Shown here: positions 33,046 through 41,348 of the stretch, in pieces
Layout: each line of letters starts with the position of its first letter
Numbering within the stretch: the stretch's first letter is position 1
NCBI RefSeq assembly: GCF_042676045.1
Contig: NZ_JBHTJV010000025.1
Location: forward strand, 195,618-259,617
Reading direction: 5' to 3'
DNA length: 64,000 nucleotides
Source: Pseudahrensia aquimaris
GTDB taxonomy: Bacteria; Pseudomonadota; Alphaproteobacteria; Rhizobiales; Rhizobiaceae
The notes under the pieces: model-generated
Told to the model about the DNA's origin: nothing
Databases searched by the model: none
What the model saw: only the letters and a program-made list of their open reading frames with translations
Translations under genes and position numbers: made by a program

Positions 33046-33993
33046 ATGCTCAAAGAATATCAAAATATCTTCACCACGACGCAGGTGCATGCGGCCCCGC
33101 AAATGGGCATACCGACTGCACCAGGTGACGACCCACGCATCGGTACTGGCTCGATCCAGTATTGGGCAGGCAAGCTGGGCAATGCGCAGATCGGGCCGAT
33201 TTACCTCGGCACACTCGGTGTCATTTCCCTGCTCAGCGGCCTCATCGCGTTCAACCTTATCGGTCTGAACTTCTGGATGCAGGTTGGATGGGATCCGGTG
33301 CAGTTCTTGCGCCAGCTCTTCTGGCTGTCGCTTGACCCGCCTTCGCCGGAATACGGACTGACAGTTCTGCCGCCGCTTAAGGAAGGCGGGTGGTTCATGA
33401 TCGTCGGCTTTTTCTTCACGGTGTCGGTCATGTCATGGTGGCTGCGGTCTTACCGCCGCGCCAAGTCGCTGGGCCTTGGGATGCACATTCCGATTGCCTT
33501 CGCGTCCGCCATCTGGCTGTTTCTGGTGCTGGGTTTCATTCGCCCGGTCCTGATGGGCTCATGGAGCCATGCGGTGCCTTACGGTGTGTTCTCGCACCTT
33601 GATTGGACGAACAACTTTTCGCTGATCTACGGCAATTTGTTCTACAACCCGTTCCACGCGCTTTCGATCGTGTTCCTGTATGGCTCGGCTCTGCTGTTTG
33701 CCATGCACGGCGCAACAATCCTGGCCGTTTCCCGCTACGGTGGCGAACGCGAGATCGAGCAGATCACAGACCGTGGTACGGCTTCTGAACGCGCCGCACT
33801 GTTCTGGCGCTGGACGATGGGCTTCAACGCTACGATGGAATCAATCCACCGTTGGGCATGGTGGTTCGCCATGCTGACCACGCTGACCGGCGGCATTGGC
33901 ATCCTGCTCACGGGCACGGTTGTTGATGATTGGTCCGCTTGGGCAATCAAGCACGGTGTTCTGGCCGAAAGCGGTTCGAACTTGAACCCATAG
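33046..33993 (+). CDS. pufM: photosynthetic reaction centre M subunit
   Basis: 315 residues with five membrane spans. HLDWTNNFSLIYGNLFYNP (around 185-203) includes the special-pair His, and ALLFAMHGATILAVSRYGGERE (about 220-241) a conserved His followed by the Glu-containing loop of the iron site. ESIHRWAWWFAMLTTLTGGIG follows. With L and H it forms the type II reaction centre. A strong terminator directly follows the gene, so there is no tetrahaem pufC and no pufX in this operon. Confidence 0.97.
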   Translation: MLKEYQNIFTTTQVHAAPQMGIPTAPGDDPRIGTGSIQYWAGKLGNAQIGPIYLGTLGVISLLSGLIAFNLIGLNFWMQVGWDPVQFLRQLFWLSLDPPSPEYGLTVLPPLKEGGWFMIVGFFFTVSVMSWWLRSYRRAKSLGLGMHIPIAFASAIWLFLVLGFIRPVLMGSWSHAVPYGVFSHLDWTNNFSLIYGNLFYNPFHALSIVFLYGSALLFAMHGATILAVSRYGGEREIEQITDRGTASERAALFWRWTMGFNATMESIHRWAWWFAMLTTLTGGIGILLTGTVVDDWSAWAIKHGVLAESGSNLNP

Positions 33994-34016
33994 GCCAATC
34001 CGATTGGTCTGAAATC

Positions 34017-34048
34017 AAAAGGGGCGGTCCGATGGACTGCCCCTTTTT
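34017..34048 (+). terminator. strong terminator of the puf operon
   Basis: The 10-bp core stem GGGGCGGTCC (34021-34030) / GGACTGCCCC (34034-34043), with one G-T wobble, is extended by AAAA/TTTT and has a 3-nt loop. It ends in a T run, 24 nt after the pufM stop. Confidence 0.93.
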
Positions 34049-34093
34049 CTTTTGGAATTTCCAATGTTGTGAAACCGGAAGCCGAGTAAGCGT

Positions 34094-34462
34094 CTAAGCA
34101 GAAGCTGCGGTTTCCGGTGGTCGGAAGAAGCGGTGGATGCGGATGGCCAGATTTATGGGGCCGCGATATGTGAGCTTGCGGCGGAAGAACGCTTCCTGGC
34201 CCGTGATGCGACCCATCACCATGTCCACATAGGTCTGTGCGGACATCTTCATGCTCATGGTGGGCGAGCCGTGCTGGCCGATCTTCAGAGTGCAGGCACC
34301 GTCTTTGATGATTGCATAGAAGTTTCGTGCTTCTTCGCCTGTGAGATTGAACTGCAACACCGCATCAACGCCGTCAGCGGCGTGCGGGTCAAAGCGTTCC
34401 GGCATGGCATCGATTATTTGTTGTATTGTTGGATCTTGCATCTGTTTGGCAGGTTGGTCCAT
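34094..34462 (-). CDS. SCP2 sterol-carrier domain protein
   Basis: 122 residues. The segment from about 38 to 115 (LQFNLTGEEARNFYAIIKDG, then CTLKIGQHGSPTMSMKMSAQTYVDMVMGRITGQEAFFRRKLTYRG) is a typical single-domain SCP2 fold, which has a hydrophobic tunnel for lipids. No signal peptide. It converges on the puf terminator and is divergent from a membrane methyltransferase gene. Similar small SCP2 proteins occur in some photosynthesis clusters; a role in quinone or pigment-lipid handling is conceivable but not shown. The exact start is uncertain (34462, or 34438 at MQDPTIQQ). Confidence 0.8.
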   Translation of the reverse strand: MDQPAKQMQDPTIQQIIDAMPERFDPHAADGVDAVLQFNLTGEEARNFYAIIKDGACTLKIGQHGSPTMSMKMSAQTYVDMVMGRITGQEAFFRRKLTYRGPINLAIRIHRFFRPPETAASA

Positions 34463-34531
34463 CGCTCAAAATTCATGTCTATTCCGCTTGCAAAACGGGT
34501 GACTTTATAAGTCCATATGTTAGCGTAAACG

Positions 34532-34547
34532 CATGTTAAAAAACATG
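34532..34547. promoter_or_regulatory. candidate operator in the SCP2/methyltransferase divergent promoter
   Basis: The 186-nt AT-rich gap 34463-34648 holds a perfect inverted repeat CATGTT-AAAA-AACATG (34532-34547), preceded by GCGT-AA-ACGC (34523-34532). It does not fit TGT-N12-ACA. It is likely a binding site for another regulator. Confidence 0.35.
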
Positions 34548-34648
34548 AAAAACTTGAAGTTGCTCTTAAATTCGACAAGCGAAAGTGAGACTTTTTCCAT
34601 ATCCATTCTGACGCGAGACGGGCGTGCTCTGTTGGGCCGAGTGGCGCC

Positions 34649-35269
34649 ATGATTGATGGAATTCGCCTCGGTCTTGGTTATGGGCTGATCTTTCTTCTAC
34701 CGCTCGTGATCACCTTCTGGTCTGTCATTCATCTTGGTCACTCTCTTTGGAAAAAGCGTCCGATTTGGCAGGCTTACTCGGCCGCTTTGGTTGCACTAGC
34801 TTTCTGTGCGTTCGTTGTTAACGGCCTGCGCGTTTGGCTTCTTGGAACTGATCTTGGCGAGAGCCTCATTCTATTTGTGGCGGGAATGCTGATTTATCTG
34901 ACATCATTGGTGATGGCACGATCTGTGCGGCGTCATTTAGCCTTTCGCACCTTTGCTGGAGTGCCTGAAATAAAGGGTGAGGCTCAAACGTTGATCACCA
35001 GTGGCCCGTTCTCGGCAGTTCGTCACCCTCGTTATCTGATGGTGATCGTTGGCGTTATCGGTTGGGCGTTTATGTCAAATTACGCCGGCGTTTATGCGGT
35101 TTCGGTCGTGTCCATAGTGGCTCTGGTTGGTATCACACAGATGGAAGAACGAGAGCTGCAATTGCGTTTTGGTGACGCATATCGGGCTTATCAAGCAAAT
35201 GTGCCAATGCTGCTGCCCAAGGCTAGCGCTTGGAGGCTGTTCTTCACAGACGAGACGACTTCTCCATAG
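34649..35269 (+). CDS. isoprenylcysteine methyltransferase-like integral membrane protein
   Basis: 206 residues with about five hydrophobic segments. The C-terminal SAM-binding signature of the ICMT/PEMT family is seen: GPFSAVRHPRYLMVIVGVIGW (about 125-145), then EERELQLRFGDAYRAYQANVPMLLP (about 170-194). Such enzymes methylate lipids or isoprenoid groups at the membrane. Its substrate is unknown. It ends 17 nt before the convergent idi stop. Its place within the photosynthesis cluster may be incidental or reflect methylation of an isoprenoid or phospholipid. Confidence 0.8.
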   Translation: MIDGIRLGLGYGLIFLLPLVITFWSVIHLGHSLWKKRPIWQAYSAALVALAFCAFVVNGLRVWLLGTDLGESLILFVAGMLIYLTSLVMARSVRRHLAFRTFAGVPEIKGEAQTLITSGPFSAVRHPRYLMVIVGVIGWAFMSNYAGVYAVSVVSIVALVGITQMEERELQLRFGDAYRAYQANVPMLLPKASAWRLFFTDETTSP

Positions 35270-35286
35270 GATAAACGCTCGTGTTG

Positions 35287-35904
35287 CTAAAAATCCAAGG
35301 CGGGGTAACGGTTTACATAGATGCGGAACCATGGCGTGAAATCTGCGGGGTTCAGTGCCATCTCCGTGCGTAATTCGTCGCCTGTCAACCATTTGGTCTC
35401 GTAGACTTCATCGGGATTAAGTTTTATTTCAAGCTTTGACCTGTCTGCCTCTGCACGGAACATGTGAACCCGTTCGCGTTCCCACAGCCCACCGCCAACA
35501 TCGGCCGAATATTCAACAATCAGGCGTTCATCGATGGGCAATTCGAAGCCAAGCTCTTCGCGCAAGCGGCGTTTTGCGGCGGTCTGGATATCCTCGTCCA
35601 TGTGCGGATGGGTGCAGCAGGTGTTCGCCCACTGACCACCGCAATGGTATTTTTCAAACGCACGGCGTTGAATGAGCAGGCGAGGGCCATCAAACACAAA
35701 AACCGACAGTGCCACGTGGTGAAGGCCCTTGATATGAGCCTCAATCTTCTCGACCGGGTAGAGCGTATCGTCTGCAGCGATGCCTGGTATCATGATCGGA
35801 GGATCACTTGCGGGAATAGGCCATGCGCTTTGATCATCGTGTCCGTTAGCGTCTGCCGGGCCATCTTCCGCGTCCGGCGTCAGGAAGAGAACTTCATCCA
35901 ACAT
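35287..35904 (-). CDS. idi: isopentenyl-diphosphate delta-isomerase, type 1
   Basis: 205 residues. Nudix-like fold with the catalytic Cys in GQWANTCCTHPH (about 95-106) and the Nudix-like helix AAKRRLREELGFE. The active-site Glu lies in the region GLWERERVHMF. It interconverts IPP and DMAPP and feeds CrtE. The first about 45 residues are an acidic variable extension. It starts 4 nt after the hemA stop, so it is the last gene of the long bchF-to-idi array. Linkage of idi to photosynthesis genes is common in Rhodobacterales and related groups. Confidence 0.94.
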   Translation of the reverse strand: MLDEVLFLTPDAEDGPADANGHDDQSAWPIPASDPPIMIPGIAADDTLYPVEKIEAHIKGLHHVALSVFVFDGPRLLIQRRAFEKYHCGGQWANTCCTHPHMDEDIQTAAKRRLREELGFELPIDERLIVEYSADVGGGLWERERVHMFRAEADRSKLEIKLNPDEVYETKWLTGDELRTEMALNPADFTPWFRIYVNRYPALDF

Positions 35905-35908
35905 CGGA

Positions 35909-37123
35909 TCAGGCTACGGCGCGTGAGAGTGCGCATTGCGACCACAGCTCGGACAGCGCGCCAACGAGATGCTCGATGTCGGCTTGCGTATGCATTGGCG
36001 ATGGTGTGATGCGCAGGCGCTCTGTGCCTTTGGGTACGGTAGGGTAGTTGATCGGCTGCACGTAAACGCCGTGGTTTTCCAGCAGAAGATCGGAGATGAA
36101 TTTGCACTTTTTCGCATCGCCGACCATCACGGGCACGATGTGACTTTCGTTCATCATGTGCGGCACGCCGATCGCATCAAGGCGTTCGCGCAGCAAGGCC
36201 ACGTTGCGGCGCTGACGCAGGCGCTCAATGTCGCTGGTCTTCAGATGGCGGATGGAAGCGCGGGCACCGGCGGCAAGTGCGGGTGGCAGGGCAGTTGAAA
36301 AGATGAAACCGGACGCGAAGGAGCGGACAAAATCAACCAGATTTGCGGACGCCGCGATGTAGCCACCCATGACGCCATAGGCTTTGCCAAGCGTGCCTTG
36401 TATGACTGTGACGCGATCCATCAAGCCTTCACGTTCAGCGATGCCGCCGCCGCGCGGGCCGTAGAGACCAACGGCGTGGACTTCATCGAGATACGACATC
36501 GCACCGTGTTTTTCACACACGTCAAGGATTTCAGCCATTGGGCAGATGTCACCATCCATCGAATAGACGGACTCAAACGCCACGAGTTTTGGAACGTCGG
36601 GATCTGCCTGCGACAGCATCTGGTCAAGATGTTCGGGATCATTGTGACGCCACAGATGCTTTGGCGCACGCGAGTGACGGATGCCCTCAATCATCGAAGC
36701 GTGGTTGTCGCTATCAGAGAAAATTTCACAAGCGGGTATGCGTGAAGCCAAAGTGCCAAGAGCGGCCCAGTTGGCTACGTAGCCGGACGTAAGCATCAAT
36801 GCTGCTTCTTTATTGTGGAGGTCGGCGAGCTCTTCTTCCAACAAAATGTGATAATGATTGGTGCCAGAAATGTTACGCGTGCCGCCTGCGCCTGCGCCGC
36901 ATTTGTCGATCGCCTCTTTCATGGCGTCGATCGTTTTACGGTGCTGGCCCATGCCGAGATAGTCGTTGGAACACCAAACCGTGACTTCGGACTCGCCGTC
37001 TTCGCCATAACGGGTGGCTTTGGGGAATTGGCCTTTGTGACGCTCCAGGTCAGCGAAAACACGGTAGTTTCCAGCTTCGCGGAGTTTGTCCAATTCGGCG
37101 GTAAAGAAGTTCTCGAAATCCAT
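35909..37123 (-). CDS. hemA: 5-aminolevulinate synthase
   Basis: 404 residues from the ATG at 37123 (MDFENFFTAELDKL, the family start); in-frame ATGs at 37144 and 37138 are further upstream without a better ribosome binding site. PLP-dependent alpha-oxoamine synthase. The PLP lysine lies in IQGTLGKAYGVMGGYI (about 240-255) and a substrate-binding stretch in SGTNHYHILLEEELA. It condenses glycine and succinyl-CoA, the first step of tetrapyrrole synthesis. Location 48 nt after puhE ties precursor supply to pigment genes; another hemA copy may exist elsewhere. Confidence 0.96.
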   Translation of the reverse strand: MDFENFFTAELDKLREAGNYRVFADLERHKGQFPKATRYGEDGESEVTVWCSNDYLGMGQHRKTIDAMKEAIDKCGAGAGGTRNISGTNHYHILLEEELADLHNKEAALMLTSGYVANWAALGTLASRIPACEIFSDSDNHASMIEGIRHSRAPKHLWRHNDPEHLDQMLSQADPDVPKLVAFESVYSMDGDICPMAEILDVCEKHGAMSYLDEVHAVGLYGPRGGGIAEREGLMDRVTVIQGTLGKAYGVMGGYIAASANLVDFVRSFASGFIFSTALPPALAAGARASIRHLKTSDIERLRQRRNVALLRERLDAIGVPHMMNESHIVPVMVGDAKKCKFISDLLLENHGVYVQPINYPTVPKGTERLRITPSPMHTQADIEHLVGALSELWSQCALSRAVA

Positions 37124-37171
37124 GGTTTTCTTTTGCATCCCCATTTCGTGACCGCAAGCGGCCCCTCCGTG

Positions 37172-37963
37172 TTATTCTGCCGCTGTAGCCGCGGCTTTTT
37201 TGTCGTTTTCTTCGCTCATTGCCCAACCCCACAACGCGCTGTCGCGCATGGGCAGGACCATGAACAGGTGTTCCAGCACGGCTAAAGCCACCAACGTGGT
37301 GAGCATAACCAAGCCCACATGGGCGTCCGCGCTGATCTTTTCGTTCATCAGGCACCAAATCGCAGCCACCAGCAGAACGCTGTTTGTGACGATTGACGCC
37401 CAAAACACGGGGCCTATCCGATCGACCCTGAAATAGGTTTTCATATGGGCGAGACGATGCGGCATCATGTCGATGGAAAGTGTGGGTGCGCCAGAAAAAA
37501 TTGTCAGCTTTGCTGAAAGGCGCATCAGCCATAGAAGGGCGAATGTGTAGAAGCCCATCATATTGCCGCTAACGTGATTGATCGCCCAAATGCCGATCAA
37601 AGCCGCCAACAGTGTAAATTCGTGGTGCATGATCGTTCGGAAGGCGAGGCGGAAGCGCTGGCGCTCGGAAGCGTCCGGAGGACAATCGCCGAAGTGCGGG
37701 CCTGTAACCATGCCTGCAAGGAACGTGAACTCAATCCAGCCCCAAACGGCTAGCGCCGAGATGAAAGCGAGATAGGGCGACCATGCGGCATCGCTGGTAG
37801 AAGCAACGATCAGACCTGCAAAGCCGAAGGCGCATGTAAGGGTAATGCCAAGCAGGCGAAAATGAAGTTGCTCCGTTCTTCCATTGGCCAGCCAAAGCAC
37901 TGCCCCGGTGGAAGACCACCAAAGCAGTGTGACAAAGGCCACTGGAAGAAGGGTATGCATCAT
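37172..37963 (-). CDS. puhE: photosynthetic complex assembly protein PuhE
   Basis: 263 residues from the ATG at 37963, 16 nt after the acsF stop; the open frame extends further into acsF but that part is not family-like. Predicted polytopic membrane protein with about seven hydrophobic segments, DUF3623/PuhE type (TLLPVAFVTLLWWSSTGAVLW at the start, GPHFGDCPPDASERQRFRLAF in a loop). In Rhodobacter, loss of PuhE disturbs reaction centre assembly and pigment levels. It is followed by hemA on the same transcript. Confidence 0.92.
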   Translation of the reverse strand: MMHTLLPVAFVTLLWWSSTGAVLWLANGRTEQLHFRLLGITLTCAFGFAGLIVASTSDAAWSPYLAFISALAVWGWIEFTFLAGMVTGPHFGDCPPDASERQRFRLAFRTIMHHEFTLLAALIGIWAINHVSGNMMGFYTFALLWLMRLSAKLTIFSGAPTLSIDMMPHRLAHMKTYFRVDRIGPVFWASIVTNSVLLVAAIWCLMNEKISADAHVGLVMLTTLVALAVLEHLFMVLPMRDSALWGWAMSEENDKKAAATAAE

Positions 37964-37979
37964 CGCGCCGCTTGCCCCT

Positions 37980-39077
37980 CTACCAGCTCGGAACCATGTG
38001 AGAGGTTTCGGGGATGACATTCTTCTTGGAAGGCATGAAGTACAATTGTGCGAACTGGACAACCGATGCTCCCAAAAGTTTGCCACGCTTCAACCTTGCT
38101 ACCATTCCAGGCTTCCCGCGAACTTGATCCATATCAACGGAAATAGCGTTTAGCTTGCGCAGGATTTTCAGGAATTTCGGGTTGTCGATGTCGAGAACCA
38201 GTGGGAAGCACTGTTTTGAGATCTCGTTGGTGATTTCAAACACGCGCATGTCGTAGTCTTCGATGCCAATACCGAGAGCCTTGTGGAACTCCGGACGGGC
38301 GTGGTCACGCACATACATGGTGGCGTAGACCGCGCAGAGGAAGAACTTGATCCACAGCTTATTGTGACCAGAGAGCAGCTTGGGGTCTGAACGCATCAGC
38401 AACGAGAAAGCCTCGCCGTGGCTGAACTCGTCGTTGCACCATTCCTTGAACCACTTGAAAATCGGGTGGAAGCGCTTTTCAGGGTGCTTCTCGAGATGGC
38501 GGAAAATCGTGATGTAACGCGCATAGCCGATCTTCTCGGACAGATACGTTGCATAGAAGATGAATTTCGGGCGGAAGAAAGTGTATTTCTTGGCTTTCGT
38601 TAGGAAGCCAAGGTTTACGCCGATGCCGAAGTCTTTCAGCGAATCGTTGATGAAACCGGCATGGCGGGCCTCATCACGGCTCATGCATGAAAACAGTGTC
38701 TTCAAGTCTTCGTTGGAACCGCGGCGCTTCATCTCCTTGTAGAGAACGCAGCCGGAGAATTCCGATGTGAGCGACGCCACCAAGAAGTCTACGAACTCGG
38801 CGCGTAGGGCAGGGTCGAGCGAATCCAGATCGATGTCGTCCCACGCCTCGTTGCGCTTGAAGTGGCCTTTGTTGGGGTCAGATACCATTGAGGCAATCAG
38901 CGTATCCCACTCTTCGCGGACGCCGGAAACATCGGTTTTGTCGAGCTTGTCGAAATCCGTTGTGTAAAAGCGTGGGTCGAGAACGGTCTTGGAGGCCGCC
39001 GCCATTTGCGTGGTTTCGTTCTGTGAGGCCAGATCGATTGGCTTAGCGTTTGTCGGTTTGGGGGTATGGACGTTCAT
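37980..39077 (-). CDS. acsF: aerobic Mg-protoporphyrin IX monomethyl ester oxidative cyclase
   Basis: 365 residues from the ATG at 39077, with TCGGAGGG just upstream and a 4-nt overlap with the preceding small gene. Diiron carboxylate protein. The metal ligands are visible in the helices carrying LTSEFSGCVLYKE (about 105-117), SRDEARHAGF (about 135-144) and CNDEFSHGEAF (about 215-225). It uses O2 to form ring E of bacteriochlorophyll. No bchE (the anaerobic cyclase) appears in the window, so pigment synthesis here looks oxygen-dependent. Confidence 0.97.
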   Translation of the reverse strand: MNVHTPKPTNAKPIDLASQNETTQMAAASKTVLDPRFYTTDFDKLDKTDVSGVREEWDTLIASMVSDPNKGHFKRNEAWDDIDLDSLDPALRAEFVDFLVASLTSEFSGCVLYKEMKRRGSNEDLKTLFSCMSRDEARHAGFINDSLKDFGIGVNLGFLTKAKKYTFFRPKFIFYATYLSEKIGYARYITIFRHLEKHPEKRFHPIFKWFKEWCNDEFSHGEAFSLLMRSDPKLLSGHNKLWIKFFLCAVYATMYVRDHARPEFHKALGIGIEDYDMRVFEITNEISKQCFPLVLDIDNPKFLKILRKLNAISVDMDQVRGKPGMVARLKRGKLLGASVVQFAQLYFMPSKKNVIPETSHMVPSW

Positions 39078-39373
39078 AGCCGACCCTCCGAAAACGAGAA
39101 CTCGCACAACTCCATAAACTCGAAATCGCCAGTGGCGCGGGTCCAAAGGCGTTCGACTGCTGAGGCGCGGGTGATGGTTGCGCGGCGATCAAACTGCTCT
39201 TTGTGTCCATAGGGCACTTCGATTGGCTGGCCGTGGACGATCACTTCGTCGCCCGGATTGACGGTTGTGCCGTCATTGAAGCGTACATGCGCTTCCAGGC
39301 TCTCGAAGGTGTTTTCGATTTCGACTGTGCAGTCGACTTCCACCTTCTGTTTGGTAAATGGGTTCAGTGTCAT
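39074..39373 (-). CDS. conserved small protein between puhC and acsF
   Basis: 99 residues, soluble, no membrane span. It is predicted mainly beta (VEVDCTVEIENTFESLEAHV, then GTTVNPGDEVIVHGQPIEVPYG). It ends MELCEFSFSEGRL, and its stop overlaps the acsF start (ATGA). It lies between puhC (gap 1 nt) and acsF, a position where other alphaproteobacteria have a small gene. The tight coupling suggests a role with AcsF or in reaction centre assembly. I do not recognise a characterised family. Confidence 0.78.
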   Translation of the reverse strand: MTLNPFTKQKVEVDCTVEIENTFESLEAHVRFNDGTTVNPGDEVIVHGQPIEVPYGHKEQFDRRATITRASAVERLWTRATGDFEFMELCEFSFSEGRL

Positions 39374-39374
39374 G

Positions 39375-39872
39375 TCAGGCTCCCTTTGCTGACGGGTGGG
39401 CGGAAGTGCGGACGGGCGCTTTGAGGAACCGGCCGAAGCTTTCCGTTGCTACCGATCCGAACGCGATGAGTTTGATAAACTCGCCGGTTTGCGGATCGAG
39501 AATAGAAAGGTGGTTTTGTGCGTTGCGCACCAAGCGATAAGGCTTGCCCAGCGGCACAGAGCGGGTGCGGCGGGCGTGGGTGAGGGCGCGCATGGAAATG
39601 CGGATGAATGCGCCTTCGCCCTTACCATAGGTGGCTAGTTTTTCGTTAGAGGCCGCATCGCGCACCACGATTGTGCCTGCCTCGCCGTCGCGGAAGATCA
39701 AATCGCGCTCTGCGACCGGTTGGCCGAGCTCTTTTGTAACCCGGCCACCGTCGGTGATCGCGGAACCAAGGACGATAGCCAAGGTAAACAGTACCACTCC
39801 AAGCGCACCATAAAGAGGGGCGCGGTGGATGCCGGTGATTTCTGCCGGTGGTGGTGCGGTTGGTTTGGCCAT
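39375..39872 (-). CDS. puhC: photosynthetic complex assembly protein PuhC
   Basis: 165 residues. One N-terminal membrane span (about 20-40, LYGALGVVLFTLAIVLGSAI) and a periplasmic beta-rich domain containing LIFRDGEAGTIVVRDA and GKGEGAFIRISMRALTHARR, typical of PuhC (orf154 type). Required for efficient LH1/reaction centre reorganisation in Rhodobacter. It lies 9 nt after puhB. Confidence 0.93.
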   Translation of the reverse strand: MAKPTAPPPAEITGIHRAPLYGALGVVLFTLAIVLGSAITDGGRVTKELGQPVAERDLIFRDGEAGTIVVRDAASNEKLATYGKGEGAFIRISMRALTHARRTRSVPLGKPYRLVRNAQNHLSILDPQTGEFIKLIAFGSVATESFGRFLKAPVRTSAHPSAKGA

Positions 39873-39881
39873 CTGACGTCC

Positions 39882-40562
39882 TTAGGCTCCTTTTGTTTCC
39901 AGCCCGCGCAAGGTGCGTTTGGCTGGTTTTGCTTTTTTGGCAGCGACGGCAGCCATTGCTGGCCGGCCTTCGATGCCGTGGGCTTCACGCAGTCCTGAAA
40001 CGAGATGGGCTTTTGCCGTTTCAACATCGCCCAGCGCCCGAAAGGCGGGCTGCGGATTGGCCAATTTCCAAGGTCGCGCATGGGGCCAAAGAACGGGCCA
40101 CGTGATCTTGGTATTTTCCGCCAGGGTCAGTGCGACCGTACCAGATTTTCCGCCGTGCGATACCACCGAAGCGGAAGATATTTGGCTAAACGGCAGGTTG
40201 AATGTGATCGGCAATGCCATTCCGATACGCATCACCACACGCTTGTTTGTGATGGTGTAGACCGTAGACCGTGCGATCCATGTGGAGATCCCGAAAAGGA
40301 TCGCCAAAACCACCGCACCAAGAACGAAGGCGGTGAAAACGGAGCCTGCGATATCGTACATCGCTCTTCCGTCGTAAATGCCAGTTGCCAAGCGCCAGCC
40401 AGCAAGGCCAACGAAGTAGGCGATGAGCCAATTGCCCTTAAAGACGGTGCGAAAGGTTGTGGCGCGGTCCGGTGCGCCCTGCCAGACGATGTGTTCACCT
40501 TCTGGCAGGTTTGCAGGAAGACCGAGAACCGGTTCGGTCTGGAAGTCGTCGTGATGGCTCAC
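39882..40562 (-). CDS. puhB: photosynthetic complex assembly protein PuhB
   Basis: 226 residues from a GTG that overlaps the puhA stop (GTGA, 40562-40559). The longer open frame upstream is puhA read out of frame. It begins MSHHDDFQTEP and then shows GEHIVWQGAPD (about 22-32), a PH-like domain feature, with three hydrophobic segments between about 45 and 115. PuhB acts as a reaction centre assembly factor. Its length matches the orf227 class of PuhB. Confidence 0.93.
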   Translation of the reverse strand: MSHHDDFQTEPVLGLPANLPEGEHIVWQGAPDRATTFRTVFKGNWLIAYFVGLAGWRLATGIYDGRAMYDIAGSVFTAFVLGAVVLAILFGISTWIARSTVYTITNKRVVMRIGMALPITFNLPFSQISSASVVSHGGKSGTVALTLAENTKITWPVLWPHARPWKLANPQPAFRALGDVETAKAHLVSGLREAHGIEGRPAMAAVAAKKAKPAKRTLRGLETKGA

Positions 40563-41332
40563 AGCAGCGGCTCCGCACGTCCCGGCATGGCGTAAAGACC
40601 ACCGCCGCCGAAATAGCCCATGATTTTCTCTTCTTCGAGCATGGTGATTTCGGTTTTCGACTTGGTGCGCGGAACATCGCTCCAATGGTCTTTTGTGAGG
40701 TTGTGGACGTAATATTCGCGCCCGCCGCCGCGTGCGCTGCGCTGGACAGCGAAGTGCAGCGGGATCAGACGGTTGTTGCGGCCGAACTTCATTTCCAGAT
40801 AGCGAATATAGCTCTCTGTCTGGTCCACCCACACATCAACGATTTGACCAGCGATTTCCCCATCCGGGCCAACAACGTTTAGGCCGCGTGGGTCGACATC
40901 GTTCTCGGAGATGTGAAAATCGGTGGCGACAGCAAGCGGCTGGATTTTCGCCGTGCCGTGCGGGGTCATGTCAGGATGATCGGGACGCTCTGCCCAGGCA
41001 GCCGGGCCGACGCCGTCTTTCATCGCATTGCCTGTTGGGATCAGCGGCGAACCGGAAGTTGCGCTCGCCCGCCTGGCCTTGATGGGGCGCGTGTCGCGGT
41101 TTTCCATGTTTGGATAGGTACGTTCGCCCATGCCGTGAGGCAGCTTGAAGGTTTTTGGTGACGGCAGTTGCAACCACGGATCAGGGTTGTAAGCGCCCGT
41201 TACGTCATCTTCGAGGGGATAGCCCTCGCGGCGGCTTTCAGCCTGTAGATACCAGATCAAGCCTGCGAAAAAGACCCAGAATGCATAAAGCACCATTTGG
41301 GCAACATCTATGTAGCCAGTAATTTCAACCAT
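40559..41332 (-). CDS. puhA: photosynthetic reaction centre H subunit
   Basis: 257 residues from the ATG at 41332, with TTGGAGAAG upstream; longer readings into lhaA are rejected. One N-terminal membrane span (about 8-32, DVAQMVLYAFWVFFAGLIWYL) is followed by RREGYPLE and a cytoplasmic PRC-barrel domain containing GLNVVGPDGEIAGQIVDVWVD (about 175-195). The H subunit caps L and M and controls proton uptake to QB. The gene lies 16 nt after lhaA, in the classical bchM-lhaA-puhA order. Confidence 0.96.
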   Translation of the reverse strand: MVEITGYIDVAQMVLYAFWVFFAGLIWYLQAESRREGYPLEDDVTGAYNPDPWLQLPSPKTFKLPHGMGERTYPNMENRDTRPIKARRASATSGSPLIPTGNAMKDGVGPAAWAERPDHPDMTPHGTAKIQPLAVATDFHISENDVDPRGLNVVGPDGEIAGQIVDVWVDQTESYIRYLEMKFGRNNRLIPLHFAVQRSARGGGREYYVHNLTKDHWSDVPRTKSKTEITMLEEEKIMGYFGGGGLYAMPGRAEPLL

Positions 41333-41348
41333 TAGTCTTCTCCAAGTT

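Noticed and set aside
34532..34547. CATGTT-AAAA-AACATG as a further PpsR site
   Set aside because: The half-sites and spacing differ from TGT-N12-ACA; kept only as an unassigned palindrome.
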